This document shows positions 24,920-35,262 of a DNA stretch of 64,000 nucleotides, one piece after another (position 1 is the stretch's first letter; every line of letters begins with the position of its first letter). The DNA comes from Isoetes taiwanensis (lineage: Eukaryota > Streptophyta > Lycopodiopsida > Isoetales > Isoetaceae), in NCBI GenBank assembly GCA_021234155.1, contig JAJEKV010000057.1:2325821-2389820 (forward strand). The letters are read 5' to 3'. A program made the position numbers and the translations under genes. The notes beneath the pieces were generated by a model. The model was not told the origin of the DNA, ran no database searches, and worked only from the letters and a program-made list of their open reading frames with translations.

Positions 24920-25408
24920 CTAGGGGTTGGCGAAGGGGTACAGGATCGCGTAGCGGGTACTCTCCCGTACAGCTCGGACGAGTTTATAGCGTGCCCAGGC
25001 TTGGACAATGATTGCTTGGTACTCCCATGTTGGGCTGATAATCAGAAGGTTAAAGAGCCTTCGCATCGCATAAAAGAGTTGCCAAAGATGGTCGTTGGCG
25101 TCCTCAAAGGCTTCGTGCCTGGTCATATTCCAATAGTCCCAGGTACGACACAGGGTCATCTTCAGATCCTCGAAAGCTCGATCCCTAAGGATGTTAACTA
25201 TCTCCAGCCCTTTGTCAGGGTCATAGAGTTCCCCTGGTGGCGGTGGTTCAGTTTCATAGCCTTCCTCCCACTCTGGATATTCACCATATCTCTGGCCATA
25301 GTCCTGGTCTGGCGGCCCGGGATCGTCCCTCCTAACCATGTCGGTGATTCTTTCCTCATACTCCCAAATGGTTTCCTCTGCAACATAGTTGGAATGAATA
25401 GAGAACAT
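24920..25408 (-). CDS. Unknown 162-residue open frame in element B
   Basis: It starts with a true ATG at 25408 and is uninterrupted. The N-terminal third is acidic and rich in D, E, P and Y; the rest is rich in tryptophan, leucine and arginine with helix-like spacing (for example HLWQLFYAMRRLFNLL). I do not recognise the family. It lies between gag and the other extra frames in the same orientation. It might be a captured exon or an element-specific accessory protein. Confidence 0.4.
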   Translation of the reverse strand: MFSIHSNYVAEETIWEYEERITDMVRRDDPGPPDQDYGQRYGEYPEWEEGYETEPPPPGELYDPDKGLEIVNILRDRAFEDLKMTLCRTWDYWNMTRHEAFEDANDHLWQLFYAMRRLFNLLIISPTWEYQAIIVQAWARYKLVRAVRESTRYAILYPFANP

Positions 25409-25624
25409 TTTGTAATTCCACTATACCTTAAATTTTAATGCTTTGGAAGAGGATGTCATAAAAAAAACAATTTAGTTATACTCATCAAGAAAACTTTGTA
25501 TTTAATAAGTAGATAAGGTACACACTTTTCAATATGGTTTAAACAATTGCCAATCCAAAATCTCATAACTACATGTGTATATATATATATATATATATAA
25601 CAAAGTTTATATAACACCCGTAGT
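25409..25624. other. AT-rich spacer with a (TA)n run
   Basis: A TATATA run lies near 25576-25600. No coding signal. Confidence 0.5.
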
Positions 25625-26449
25625 TCAGGAACTAGGCCCTGCCTCTTTATCCTTAGCCCTAGGAGGTGGTGGAGGCGGTCGGTGTCGCAGGAGAGCTACC
25701 CCAGGGTCCACGGTGGCCGCCGCAACAGATGCAACCTCTGGTGGATAGGCAACGGCCAATGGGGCTGCTGTGAGGAGCTTCATGCCCATCCAAGGCGCAA
25801 TATCCTGGCCCAAGGCCGTAAGGGCAAGATCCCGTCGTACGAGTACATACGTAAACGTACGATAGGGAAGCTTCTTGTGGCCGGCAAGTGTAGAAAGTGC
25901 ACGGAGGGCCCACCATGAAGCTTCAGCCTCCGGCCCTAAATCCCGGGCTATGAAGAGAACCTGCCCGTATTTGAAGGCCGACAAAAAGAAACGGGTGAGG
26001 TGGTTACCCAGCACCTTCCCTTGCGGAGTTTCAGATGCGGCCACTTCCTTATCCAAGTCCATGGGGACTTCTTCCTCCTTGAGCTCCTGTTGCTCCTCCT
26101 TCTTATGCGCAGGGTTATGATATAAATCTTCACCCTCATCATCTGAGTCGGAGGGAACCTCAACCATATTAATGTTTGGGACGTGAGGTCCCATAGCCGT
26201 GAAGGCATCTGCTGCAGGTTGCGAAGCTGGTTCCTGCATCACGAAGTCGCGAAGACGCAATAGAGTCTCCGCCGGCTCTAGGGTCTCCTGACGGAACTGC
26301 AGCAACTGGTGCACCTCCGGAGGAAGCTCGGTAGAAGTGAAATCGATGAAATCATCCATACAATACTCCGCAAGCTCATAAAGTACATGGTCTTTGCGCT
26401 TGCGCCTAAATCCGGCCACCACATGATACGTCCAGATAATATCATCCAA
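25625..26449 (-). CDS. Unknown open segment of 274 codons in element B
   Basis: The frame is open for 274 codons without a good ATG at its beginning; the first methionine is about 30 codons in. The middle is strongly acidic with serine (SDSDDEGED and runs of E and K) and the C-terminus has a seven-proline run followed by a basic KDKEAGPSS end. The first 80 residues are predicted helical by composition. I do not recognise the protein. It may be one exon of a longer captured gene or a decayed accessory protein. Confidence 0.35.
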   Translation of the reverse strand: MDDIIWTYHVVAGFRRKRKDHVLYELAEYCMDDFIDFTSTELPPEVHQLLQFRQETLEPAETLLRLRDFVMQEPASQPAADAFTAMGPHVPNINMVEVPSDSDDEGEDLYHNPAHKKEEQQELKEEEVPMDLDKEVAASETPQGKVLGNHLTRFFLSAFKYGQVLFIARDLGPEAEASWWALRALSTLAGHKKLPYRTFTYVLVRRDLALTALGQDIAPWMGMKLLTAAPLAVAYPPEVASVAAATVDPGVALLRHRPPPPPPRAKDKEAGPSS

Positions 26450-27223
26450 GAGAAGGTATTCCCTTTGGTGATAAATAAACTGGAAGGCCGTCTAACCCCG
26501 ACAAGCCTATAGATTGGTCACGGCGGTGGTAGCTCCTCTGCTAGCTCTTTCCAGCGGGCAAAGTAAGCCCATTCCTATATGCTCGTCATCCCCCTCCTCG
26601 GAGGGTTCCGCACCGGTGGCTCTTCTCTGCGAGGCAAGGTTTCATCCTCAACGTATTGGTCCATGAGGATGGCTAGAGCAAAAGTAGCTTCGAGATCTGC
26701 TGCCCACGATGTTGGACCACGGTGAGGTGCTTACCCCATCGGAGTTTCCCCTTCAAGGCGTCATAGGCATGTGTGTCCCGCCTAGCATCTGCCGAACTAT
26801 CTCCGCTCCAAATACAAGTAGGGAGGATCCCTAGAGGAATACGAGAGGAAGCATTTCCTCCATGTAAAAGTCAAGGAATCCGGCATAGTCCGGATGCATC
26901 TTGCATGTTGGCAAGGAGATCTATGCGTTGGCATAGCAAAGGCTGCCAGGTCGAAGGGAACCTGTGGATCCCATTTCTCTCCATCAAGGTACCCAAGGCG
27001 ACGGCGAGCGGCGGCGGCGCCATGGCGCTAGAAGGGAGGAAAGGAAAAAAGCGTTTAAAATAACTCTCTGGTCCCCTTTTAAACCCTCTTAATAAAGCTG
27101 ACGTCAGCATTTTATTTTAAATTTAACATGGAGAAAAAAACATTAAACTTTTAATTCAAAATAAAAGCTTCTTTATTAATTATCACAAAAAAATATGTAC
27201 AAATGCGGATCCCCGCAAGTAGG
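26450..27223 (-). other. Broken coding-like stretch between unknown frames of element B
   Basis: A minus-strand segment starting with MAPPPLAVALGTLMERNG near 27021 runs open to about 26871 and is then broken by stops and frame changes. No family recognised. Confidence 0.35.
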
Positions 27224-27631
27224 CTAAGGTTGCTCCCCCCGTATCCTACGGGCGAGGGCTAAATCCTTAGGCATTATGGTGACCCTCTTTGCGTGGATAG
27301 CGCAAAGGTTGGCGTCACCAAAAAGTGCTACCAAGTAGGCTTCAGCAGCCTCTTGGAGCGCCAAAATTGCAAAGGTCTGGAAACGGAGATCGGTCTTAAA
27401 TTGCTGTGCGATCTCCCGTACCAGCCTCTGGAAAGGCAGCTTTCTGATCAGAAGGTCCGTGGACTTCTGAAATTTGCGGATCTCCCGCAATGCCACGGTA
27501 CCGGGTCGGAACCGATGAGGCTTCCGCTGCGGCCGAGGCCCCGACGATGTTGGCACCGTCTTAGCCCCAAAGAATCGGTGGGCGTTGTCAACCCATTCTT
27601 TGCCTCCGGTCGGAACTGGTCTTCTTCCCAA
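27224..27631 (-). CDS. Histone H3-like protein inside LTR retrotransposon B
   Basis: From [15 protein letters not shown] (codon 37 of the open frame, near 27523) to the stop at 27226-27224 the frame is a complete histone H3 fold. It includes [46 protein letters not shown] and ARRIRGE. I count about 13 substitutions in 94 core residues against a plant H3.3 recalled from memory, with no gap. Histone-fold loop 1 has the canonical H3 length, so it is not a CENH3. The 36-residue tail is abnormal: TGGK and AKTVPT echo H3, but the K4 region, the ARKS around K9 and the ARKSAPT around K27 are absent. The open frame has no ATG at its start; an upstream lysine-rich frame is shifted and may be the original tail. 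It lies between the primer binding site and gag, in the element's sense orientation. It could be a transduplicated host gene or a domesticated accessory protein. Confidence 0.85.
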   Translation of the reverse strand: MGRRPVPTGGKEWVDNAHRFFGAKTVPTSSGPRPQRKPHRFRPGTVALREIRKFQKSTDLLIRKLPFQRLVREIAQQFKTDLRFQTFAILALQEAAEAYLVALFGDANLCAIHAKRVTIMPKDLALARRIRGEQP

Positions 27632-27918
27632 AAGCCCCGGCGCCGGTCTTTAACTTCTCCTTGTATTGACTGTCGGCCTTATGGGCGACTCCCTTCTTCC
27701 GGTGCTTAGCGATTACGTCGCGTCGGTTTTGGGTGCAGGTTACTCGGATGCACCTCCCCTTTGGTCCGGGCTGGTCTTGTCGGTCCCGTTCCTCTGCTCA
27801 AGCTTTCTCCGTTCCTCCCGCGGGCTCTCCTCGAGATCTTCTTGCATCACGGGCAAAAGCCGGGCCGGCGACGCGGCGATCCGGTTCGGCATGGTAAATT
27901 TGGTGGTCGCAGCTCATA
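27632..27918. other. Arg/Lys-rich broken segment upstream of the H3-like frame
   Basis: A minus-strand frame here reads as a basic, lysine-rich stretch (for example AKHRKKGVAHK) and runs out of phase into the H3-like frame, where it stops. This may be a displaced N-terminal region. Confidence 0.35.
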
Positions 27919-28461
27919 TCAACTGGATCGTGGTCGGGTAATCGGCATCGATATCGAGGGGATCGGGGCTCCCCACATGAAGCTCTGAGAGCCTTCATGC
28001 CATTGGTACGGGGGAACCTCAATTGCCCTGCCATCTATAACGCCAAAACCGTCCCCTAAATACCGGTACTCCCTTCCACGCGTAGCGGTATCTGCCCGCT
28101 CTATCTCCCGACGGTCATCCTCCCTGGCGAAGGCCCTGATGCGGTCAGCTTCTGTCCTGATATCCTCCTCTTCGGTATGGCCCTCTTGCTCGGGAGGATA
28201 GAACTTAATCAGCATCATAACCATATCAGGTTGCTCGACAAGGGTATAGGAAAGCTGGCGAAGGTTCAGCCGGATCAGGAATGGCTCCGAGAAGTGATAG
28301 ATAGGATAGGGAATCCTATCGTTATTCTCAAAACGGTTCACCAACTCATCCAGAAGGAGGTCGACGAAAACCGGGTCGGTAGCCATGTGCCGGGCAACCA
28401 AGGCATAGATCTGCACTATGCTTAGGGTCTTTGGGTCTATGGTGCTCTTGGTATTGGCCAT
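27919..28461 (-). CDS. Unknown 181-residue open frame of element B
   Basis: The ATG at 28461 (MANTKSTIDP) opens 181 codons; the frame is also open upstream to 28629. The protein begins with helix-like segments (YALVARHMATDPVFVDLLLD), followed by an acidic and basic coiled-like part (EEEDIRTEADRIRAFARED) and a glycine-rich end. No family is recognised. It is the first substantial frame after the primer binding site, a place where Ogre-type elements also have an extra frame; a relation to that protein cannot be shown. Confidence 0.4.
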   Translation of the reverse strand: MANTKSTIDPKTLSIVQIYALVARHMATDPVFVDLLLDELVNRFENNDRIPYPIYHFSEPFLIRLNLRQLSYTLVEQPDMVMMLIKFYPPEQEGHTEEEDIRTEADRIRAFAREDDRREIERADTATRGREYRYLGDGFGVIDGRAIEVPPYQWHEGSQSFMWGAPIPSISMPITRPRSS

Positions 28462-28753
28462 AGCTGTGGTACTAGGGCCTACCGAGTCGGGCGGTGAGGC
28501 GCTTGTGACAATGGAGGCGGCAAAGAGGGCGCTAGGGTTCACAAGGCACAAGGGCGGAAAAGCAGAGTCAGGTCTGGTGGCGATGGCGGAGGGCGGCTCG
28601 GGCGGTTGGAGGTGCGGAAGCAAAAACAAATGACAAGAAATGACTTGTTAAACGGCCACTTAACTTTTAAAATTTCAAAATTTTATTATTAAAGAAAATT
28701 ATCGGGTGAAATACGCTACCACATCCGGTCGGAAAACGATGGCATTATACGGG

Positions 28754-29050
28754 CTACACGACCTCGGCGGGCGTCGAAATGCAAGCGTTTCGAAAGTTGA
28801 CTGGGCGGCCCCGCGCTGACTTCGGTTCGACGGTCGGGCCGACAAAGATTTCGGCGCCGAACATGATCGCGGCGACAAAAGGCAAGCGGCGCCCGAGTTC
28901 GTTTTTGGGCCTGCCCTTGACCATTTTTCGCCTAGAGTTGACGGTTCTAGGGTAATTCAAGTACGCCCGATCCGAGGAAACCATCTCCTTCGTCATTTGA
29001 GCTACCCACTGACACCTGTTAGGCCTCCAATCTTGGCCCCTCCACTTCAA
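28754..29050 (-). other. Leader open segment after the primer binding site of element B
   Basis: 99 codons are open on the minus strand, basic and without a recognised domain (contains KMVKGRPKNELGRR). It may simply be untranslated leader. Confidence 0.25.
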
Positions 29051-29188
29051 GCTACAATTTCTTAACTTAACCTAACACCAAGCCAAACAACAAAGAGAAC
29101 TAACGACACATTGACTTAGCCTCCTCCTAACTACCGTGCTACGAGTTAGTGTTTGGCCAGTGCTATGATTTCGAGCAACCGAAATCAC

Positions 29189-29201
29189 GGCTCTGATACC
29201 A
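29189..29201 (-). promoter_or_regulatory. Primer binding site of element B (initiator tRNA-Met)
   Basis: The minus strand reads TGGTATCAGAGCC one base after the LTR. This is the common plant retrotransposon site for the 3' end of initiator tRNA-Met. Confidence 0.9.
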
Positions 29202-29202
29202 C

Positions 29203-30803
29203 TGTGACGCTCCCTGAATATATACGACCCTCGGACGTATACATACGGGGACTTTCCCCTCCCATGGCGATCGTCTCACCATGAGCAGGGCCCTCCGTCT
29301 GTTTCGGGCCTCCTATGAAATGAGGCCCGAAAGAAGGACACGAAGGGGTCATTCGGCCCACGCCTTCAATGGGACTCCTACGTCGCGGAAGCATGAATAC
29401 AAGGGTTAGCACACAGCACGAATATACATAAATATCCACCACGAAGGGTGACACGTCCATCCAAAATACCAATGACATAGAATATGCATCTAATCCTAAG
29501 GAAACACCCAAACCCCAGGTTCTACCCCGGCTCAGACTCTAGTGAGGATCGACTGACGGCTGGGCCTCAAGAGATCAGCAGACCGAGTCTTGGCATGGCG
29601 TTGGCTGGCATAGAACATCGGCTAGGGTAGTCCACTCCATCCGCCCCTCCTGTGCACACTTTGCAGATGGGTCAATTCATGCTATGGCTTCGCTTATAGC
29701 CAGGAGACGCAAACTTCGGGGCATCACCCTCACGAGCCTACTCCAGGTTCATGGCGCCCGGTCCGATGAGGCAGGTGGGGAGGCGTCCCCTTCGAGAATC
29801 ACAGTGGTTCCATGGGCGAAGCTAGAGAATACGTGCGCATCGGCGACCCCGTATCCGCATTCGAGCTTACTGCGCCCTAAATCTACTCAAAGTGCAAGGT
29901 GCTCCATACGGATCACACCTTCCCACCTGTGGAGTGTCGGACCCATACCCGGCCCCACGTGACCGGCCATCAGGCCCTAGCCCATTGTAGGAGTCTCGGG
30001 GAGCCTTGTATGCTCTTGCGAGACCCCACCCCTCATGTCACCTTGTGTTCCTTATCCGGTGCTAAGCCGGACCATAGCATCTAGGACCGGTGGGTTCTTG
30101 TGCACAAAGCCGCAACTAATGGGACTTTACAGCGCTATCTAGGAGCATACTACTATACACGGTTCGAGAGGCCTCTACCCCCGTAATCCCCCCCGTTTCA
30201 GAGTCGGATGAAACAAAGAACTAACAATCCATCCTTTGAGTAAGAACAGAATTGAATATAAAGAGAGCTTGTTTGTACAAACAAGGGTTAGTTTCTATGG
30301 TGAATTACAAAAAGAAGAGAGAGAAAGACGGACACAACCAAGTGTTAACTAGAATTCACATAGCCACCCACCTGAATTCGGGCTGGACTCATTCCCATGG
30401 GGCGCCTCCATCTCTGGCGGTTGAAGATTCAAACCGTGGCTTCACAGGGGACGGCCGGGTATGGCGGTTCTCTGCAGGTGGTTGATGGCTCGGCTCCGGC
30501 CTTCCTTGGTCGATCTTCAGGAGTCAATCCCAGGGATAGGGGTCAAGTTGGCATCCAAACATGGCAATCCCCATGCTACCCAATCGATTGGGGCAGGTGG
30601 CGCCTTCCCAATTAGTAATTATCCTAATTTACTAGGTTATAGGTTATTATTGATAATGTGTTAAATTAGCATAGCTAATTTAATCCTTTGTAAGGTAACC
30701 CCCTAGGTTGCAATTAAGTTCCCATACCCCCATGGTAGCGTACCCTTAGGGAGTGACGTGCTTGTATTTGTACGTGTCCCGTATAAATACGTGGAACGTC
30801 ACA
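29203..30803 (-). repeat. Right (5') LTR of element B
   Basis: It has the same ends as the left copy and is 1,601 bases long. Relative to the left LTR it shows many one- to five-base insertions and deletions and few plain substitutions. Confidence 0.85.
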
Positions 30804-32589
30804 GCTGCTGATCTGAGCAACTGCTTACAAACATTGTCAACAAATTATGCATTCCCTTTGCTGATAATTCTTTTCTCACTTAATTGTTTTTCATTAATGC
30901 GTATTAAGGTTGGTACTGTTAGCCATAGTGCCATAGGACATGTTTGAACTAGTCAGAACAGCTTGCAGATGAGCATATGAAATTTGGGCCTTGCTGGAGT
31001 TACATTACACGTATTATATTGTCCATTACTAGGTTCCATATTTTTGTAGAGACAGTTCTCATGGAGTCATGAATCTCTTATTCTGAGATAGTTCTGAATA
31101 GAGACGGTTTTGAAAAAGTTGAATAGAGACAGTTCAATCTCCTAATAGAGGCAGTTCTAACAAATCTGAGAGGTCCTAGCCACGAATCTCCAAGGAGTAC
31201 AATGGGGTCCTAGCTTTTGAATCTCCAAATTGTACAATGGTAGTACAATGGTAATAACTGTTAGATCCATACGGTGGAGTCTTGGAGGCTAGTAGTTACG
31301 CATCGAGGATCTACTTGATCTTTAAACCAAAACAAAACGAGAATAAATAACAAGGTAAGGTAGTGGAGTCCAAAAGGTGGCAGTTGGAGTTGCATTATCA
31401 CATGTTATCACATGTCATGTTTTAAAAGTACATAAATGAAACAAGAGCAATTGTGTTAATCTGAATAGGAGAGACCGAGGCACCAAAGATCAAGCTCTAC
31501 TTCTCAAGGTTGTAACTATTTTGGAGAGCAAATGAAAGGCAAAATGAGTGATAGGGAGGCTCAAGCTGCAAGATCAAGTGTTGTTGCTGAAGCACCAAAG
31601 TTCGTTCTGTTGGTGTCATAAACTTTTAACAAAACTGCAATGGAGCAAATAATGCCATATGGTTGAGTGATTTCGGATTTGTGTTTTGGGTCAAATAATG
31701 CCATGTGGTTGAGTGAACAGTGCCTGCGGCCATGTAGAAGCATCAAAACGAAATCCTGGAATGCATGCAAAGTTTTTGATGCCTAGTTCTGGATTGATAG
31801 ATAGTTTACAGAAGAAATTTCATTGATCCGACATAGTTTTGGCAAATCCGTGAGCTGGAGAGGTAAAATTTGATGTAGAATCTGATGGTTCCGGCACTGA
31901 AACGAATTCCTGTTTTCACAAATAAAAAAACCTAACGTTATAAATCATCAATGTTACAACCTATTATACCTATTACTACTACTCCCGACAATGGGTTATT
32001 ACCAATAATAATGTGTTACAATAGTAAGTTCAAATATTATTAACTTATAATATTACTCCTAAGATTATAAATTGTAAGGCACGAAAAATCCTCAGACCAT
32101 AGGGCTCAAAAGGTTACCAAGTTACGGGTTGGCGGCGGTTAGAATTAGTTGGGGTTAAAACAGGTAATGATCTTTAGAATATTCTGAAGATTATTTGGAA
32201 TATTCTAGAGATTATTGTGATAATCTCCAAAACATTCTTTTATTTCGTTATTATTTGTAGTACGGCTTTTGTCAAAAACATTGAAAAACAACTTGTTTAA
32301 CATAGTCCGGCACTAGCAGTGCAAATCCAAACATTTGCTATTTTAAACAATGTCTGACAACGAAGGCCAAACTGCTCATCTTTACCCATGGGTTGAAGAC
32401 TGGTGCTTGCGCACTAGAGGCCAGAATGATGCTTTCAGATGTATAGGAGCCTTTAGACTAGTTTAATTAACACATCAGACATATCAAAGAGGACTTCCAA
32501 GAATAGAAGCAAACCCACAAGGGATAGTGAAAAATGTGGCAGTCACATTTGATGCAGCCAAAGATGCCCCACTTAAACCTACTACCTAA
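30804..32589. other. CACTA-element interior without recognised gene
   Basis: It contains degenerate GAGACAGTTCT-type repeats at about 31050-31160 and a 38-codon ATG frame at 32350-32466 beginning MSDNEGQTAHLYPW, neither identified. A run of similar GAATATTCT-like words lies near 32170-32240. Confidence 0.4.
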
Positions 32590-32682
32590 ACGCCGAGGTG
32601 GCATGTTGGAGCTCACGTGGCATGTTGGATCCTAGGTGGCATGTTGGAGCCTAGGTGGCATTCTAGGTGGCATTCGTCAGTT
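32590..32682 (-). repeat. Inverted copies of the 19-bp minisatellite unit
   Basis: About five units reading AGGTGGCATGTTGGAGCCT stand here in the opposite orientation to the array at 33.85-35.26 kb. The two could pair in a transcript. Confidence 0.7.
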
Positions 32683-33050
32683 TCTATTGCTTCTGGTTTT
32701 CAACTGCAGCTTCTCGACCATGTCTCAAGTGCAACTGAATAAAACTCGACCTCCATAACGTAAACCCTACAATAACCTGGCAAGGCACAGGGTTTACGTT
32801 TTGGAGGCCATACCCTGGTCAGATTAGACCAGGATCTTGCACAATGTCATGAGTTAGTGGGAGGGCATTGAAGCCAGAAGACGGAGCCCTAAAACCTTCC
32901 AGAAGAAGTTCGACCCAAAGGTCCTCTCTGGAGGGTCCCTGGCCACGGACGGGCAACTCTCCCACCCCGGGCGTGATCGACTCACGCCAGCGGACTCGAA
33001 ACATCGACATTACCACGGAGACCAAGTTTAGGTAGGCAGAAGACCACCCC
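32683..33050. repeat. Long direct repeat, copy 1 (about 370 bp)
   Basis: It starts GTCAGTTTCTATTGCTTCTG and is repeated at 33484-33845 with small insertions, deletions and substitutions. Within it CGTAAACCCT and AGGGTTTACG form an inverted pair about 27 bases apart, so it can fold. Confidence 0.75.
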
Positions 33051-33483
33051 CGCTCGGACGGCGCCAAAGTAGCTCATGTCCAGGACACGTTAAGTAGTGA
33101 ATTGGCCTTAGCGGAGGTGCGAGAATCTTGCCATGTAAAGGGTTCGTGTTTCTTTTGCTGCAAAAAATGACCGGGTAACTTGGTCCCTAGGGTAATTTCG
33201 CTATTTCGGACGACATGGCGAAGTCAAATCTCCATTCGGGGCCTTTGTGCGCCCTTGAGCGACAAAACACTTGGTTTTCTACCGTCGACCCATGAGGACA
33301 CTTGCGGTTTTATATGTTCTCCGGGGACGGATCTTGAATTTTTTGAGCTGCTTTCGAAGCAAGTTACTTGAATGGAGAATTCAGCGGTCGGATAGGAAAC
33401 CGGGTTCGGGAAGGGAGGCATTGGCATTTGCCCTTGGGAGGCTGCTGAGTGGGAAAGCACGCCTCCGGTAAATCAAACCCCAT
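33051..33483. other. Spacer between the two long direct repeats
   Basis: No coding family recognised; short overlapping frames on both strands are not convincing. Confidence 0.4.
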
Positions 33484-33845
33484 TTCGTCGGTTTCTATTG
33501 CTTACGGTTTTCAAGCTGCGGCTTCCGACCATGTCTCAAGTGCAAGCTGAATAAAACTTCGACCTCCATAAGCGTAAACCCTACAATAACCTGGCAAGCG
33601 CCACGGGGGTTTACGTTTTGGAGGCCATACCCTGGTCAGATTGGACCAGGATCTTGCACAATGTCATGAGGTAGTGGGAGGGCGTTGAAGCCAGAAGACG
33701 GAGCCCTAAAGCCTTCCAGAAGAAGTTCGACCTAAAGATCCTCTCTGGAGGGTTCAGCCCGGGCGACGGGCAATTGTCCCCCCCAGGCGTGATCGACGCC
33801 AAGCGGACTCGAAACATCGACATTACCCTGGAGACCAACTTTCGT
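33484..33845. repeat. Long direct repeat, copy 2
   Basis: This partner of 32683-33050 leads directly into the minisatellite. Confidence 0.75.
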
Positions 33846-33849
33846 GGGC

Positions 33850-35262
33850 AGAACATGCCAACTAGGCTCCAACATGCCAAGTTGGCTCCAACGTGCCACC
33901 TAGGCTCAAGCATGCCAAGGTGGCTCAATTATGCCACCTAGGCTCCAACATGCCACCTGGGCTTCAACATGCTACGTAGGCTCCACCATGCCAACTAGGC
34001 TCCACCATGCCTCGTGAGGCATGCCACCCAGGCTCCAACGTGCCACCCAGGCTCCAACATGCCACCTAGGCTCCAACATGCCACCTAGAATGCCACCTAG
34101 GCTCCAACATGCCACCTAGGCTCCAACATGCCACCCTAGGCTCCAACATGCCACCATCGGCTCCAAATGCCACGGGCTTCAACATGCCACGTAGGCTCCA
34201 ACATGCCCCGTGAGCTCTAACATGCCACCTAGGCTCAAACATGCCACCCACGGCTCCAACATGCCACCTAGGCTCCAACATGTCAAGGTGGCTCCAACAT
34301 GCCACCTAGGCTCCAACATGCCAAGGTGGCTCCAATATGCCACCTAGGCTCCAACACGCCACCTACGCTCCAACATGCCACGTGGGCTCCAACATGCCAC
34401 CTAGCATGCCACGTGTAGGCCGCAACATGCCACACGGCTCCAACATGCCACGTGAGCTCTAACATGCCACCTAGGCTCCAACATGCCACCCACGCTCCAA
34501 CATGCCACCCAGGGCTCCAACATGTCAAGGTGGCTCCAACATGCCACCTAGGCTCCAACATGCCAAGGTGGCTCCAACATGCCACCTAGGCTCCAACACG
34601 CCACCCACGGCTCCAACATGCCACGTGGGCTCCAACATGCCACCTAGCATGCCACGTGAGGGTCGCAACATGCCACCACAGGCTCCAACATGCCACGTGA
34701 GCTCTAACATGCCACCCTAGGCTCCAACATGCCACCCACGCTCCAACATGCCACCAGGGCTCCAACATGTCAAGGTGGCTCCAACATGCCACCTAGGCTC
34801 CAACATGCCAAGGTGGCTCCAACATGCCACCTAGGCTCCAACATGCCACCACGGCTCCAACATGCCACGTGGGCTCCAACATGCCACCTAGGATGCCACC
34901 TAGGCTCCAACATGCCCACGGGCTCCAACATGCCACGTGAGCTCCGCTCCAAAGATGCCACATAGGCTCCAACATGCCAAGTTGGCTCCAACGTGCCACC
35001 TAGGCTCAAGCATGCCAAGGTGGCTCAAATATGCCACCTAGGCTCCATCATGCCACCAAGGCTTCAACATGCCGCGTAGGCTCCAACATGCCACCCTAGG
35101 CTCCAACATGCCAAGGTGGCTCCAACATGCCACCTAGGCTCCAACATGCCACCCACGCTCCAACATGACCACGTGGGCTCGGGCGTGCCACGTGGGCTCC
35201 AACATGCCGGGGGGATGGCTTAGACATGCCACGTGGGCTCCAAATGCCACCTAGGCCGGGAA
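33850..35262 (+). repeat. Minisatellite, 19-bp unit GGCTCCAACATGCCACCTA
   Basis: About seventy units fill 1.4 kb. Variants replace CCTA with AAGGTG, ACGTG, CCCACG and similar. Blocks of roughly 230 bases, marked by a CATGTCAAGGTG variant and a CCTAGCATGCCACGTG junction, repeat at about 34.28, 34.50 and 34.73 kb, so there is a higher-order period. Open frames through it (repeated NMPPRLQHA or CWSLGGMLEP) are by-products of the repeat. Confidence 0.9.

Larger units (their letters stand above)
21060..30803 (-). mobile_element. LTR retrotransposon B, gag-protease only, with extra open segments
   Basis: Two LTRs of about 1.6 kb (21060-22663 and 29203-30803) share TGTGACG...CGTCACA ends with element A. 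The primer binding site at 29189-29201 and the polypurine tract at 22664-22676 show minus-strand orientation. Reading from the 5' side there is a leader open segment, an unknown 181-codon frame, a histone H3-like frame, further unknown frames, gag, and an aspartic protease about 300 bases before the polypurine tract. No reverse transcriptase, RNase H or integrase motif was found, so it is non-autonomous and would need an element such as A to move. No target-site duplication is visible (TTCTT on the left, GCTGC on the right). The two LTRs differ by many small insertions and deletions. Confidence 0.85.

Noticed and set aside
27224-27631. Centromeric CENH3 as the identity of the H3-like frame
   Set aside because: The loop 1 region has the length and sequence of ordinary H3 and lacks the longer, divergent CENH3 loop. 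The odd tail alone does not make it CENH3.
34066-35018. Open frames on both strands with repeated MACWSLGGMLEP or NMPPRLQHA
   Set aside because: They are forced by the 19-bp minisatellite read in different frames.
33850-35262. CRISPR-like array
   Set aside because: The units are contiguous and vary among themselves. There are no unique spacers and no cas genes, and the DNA is eukaryotic.
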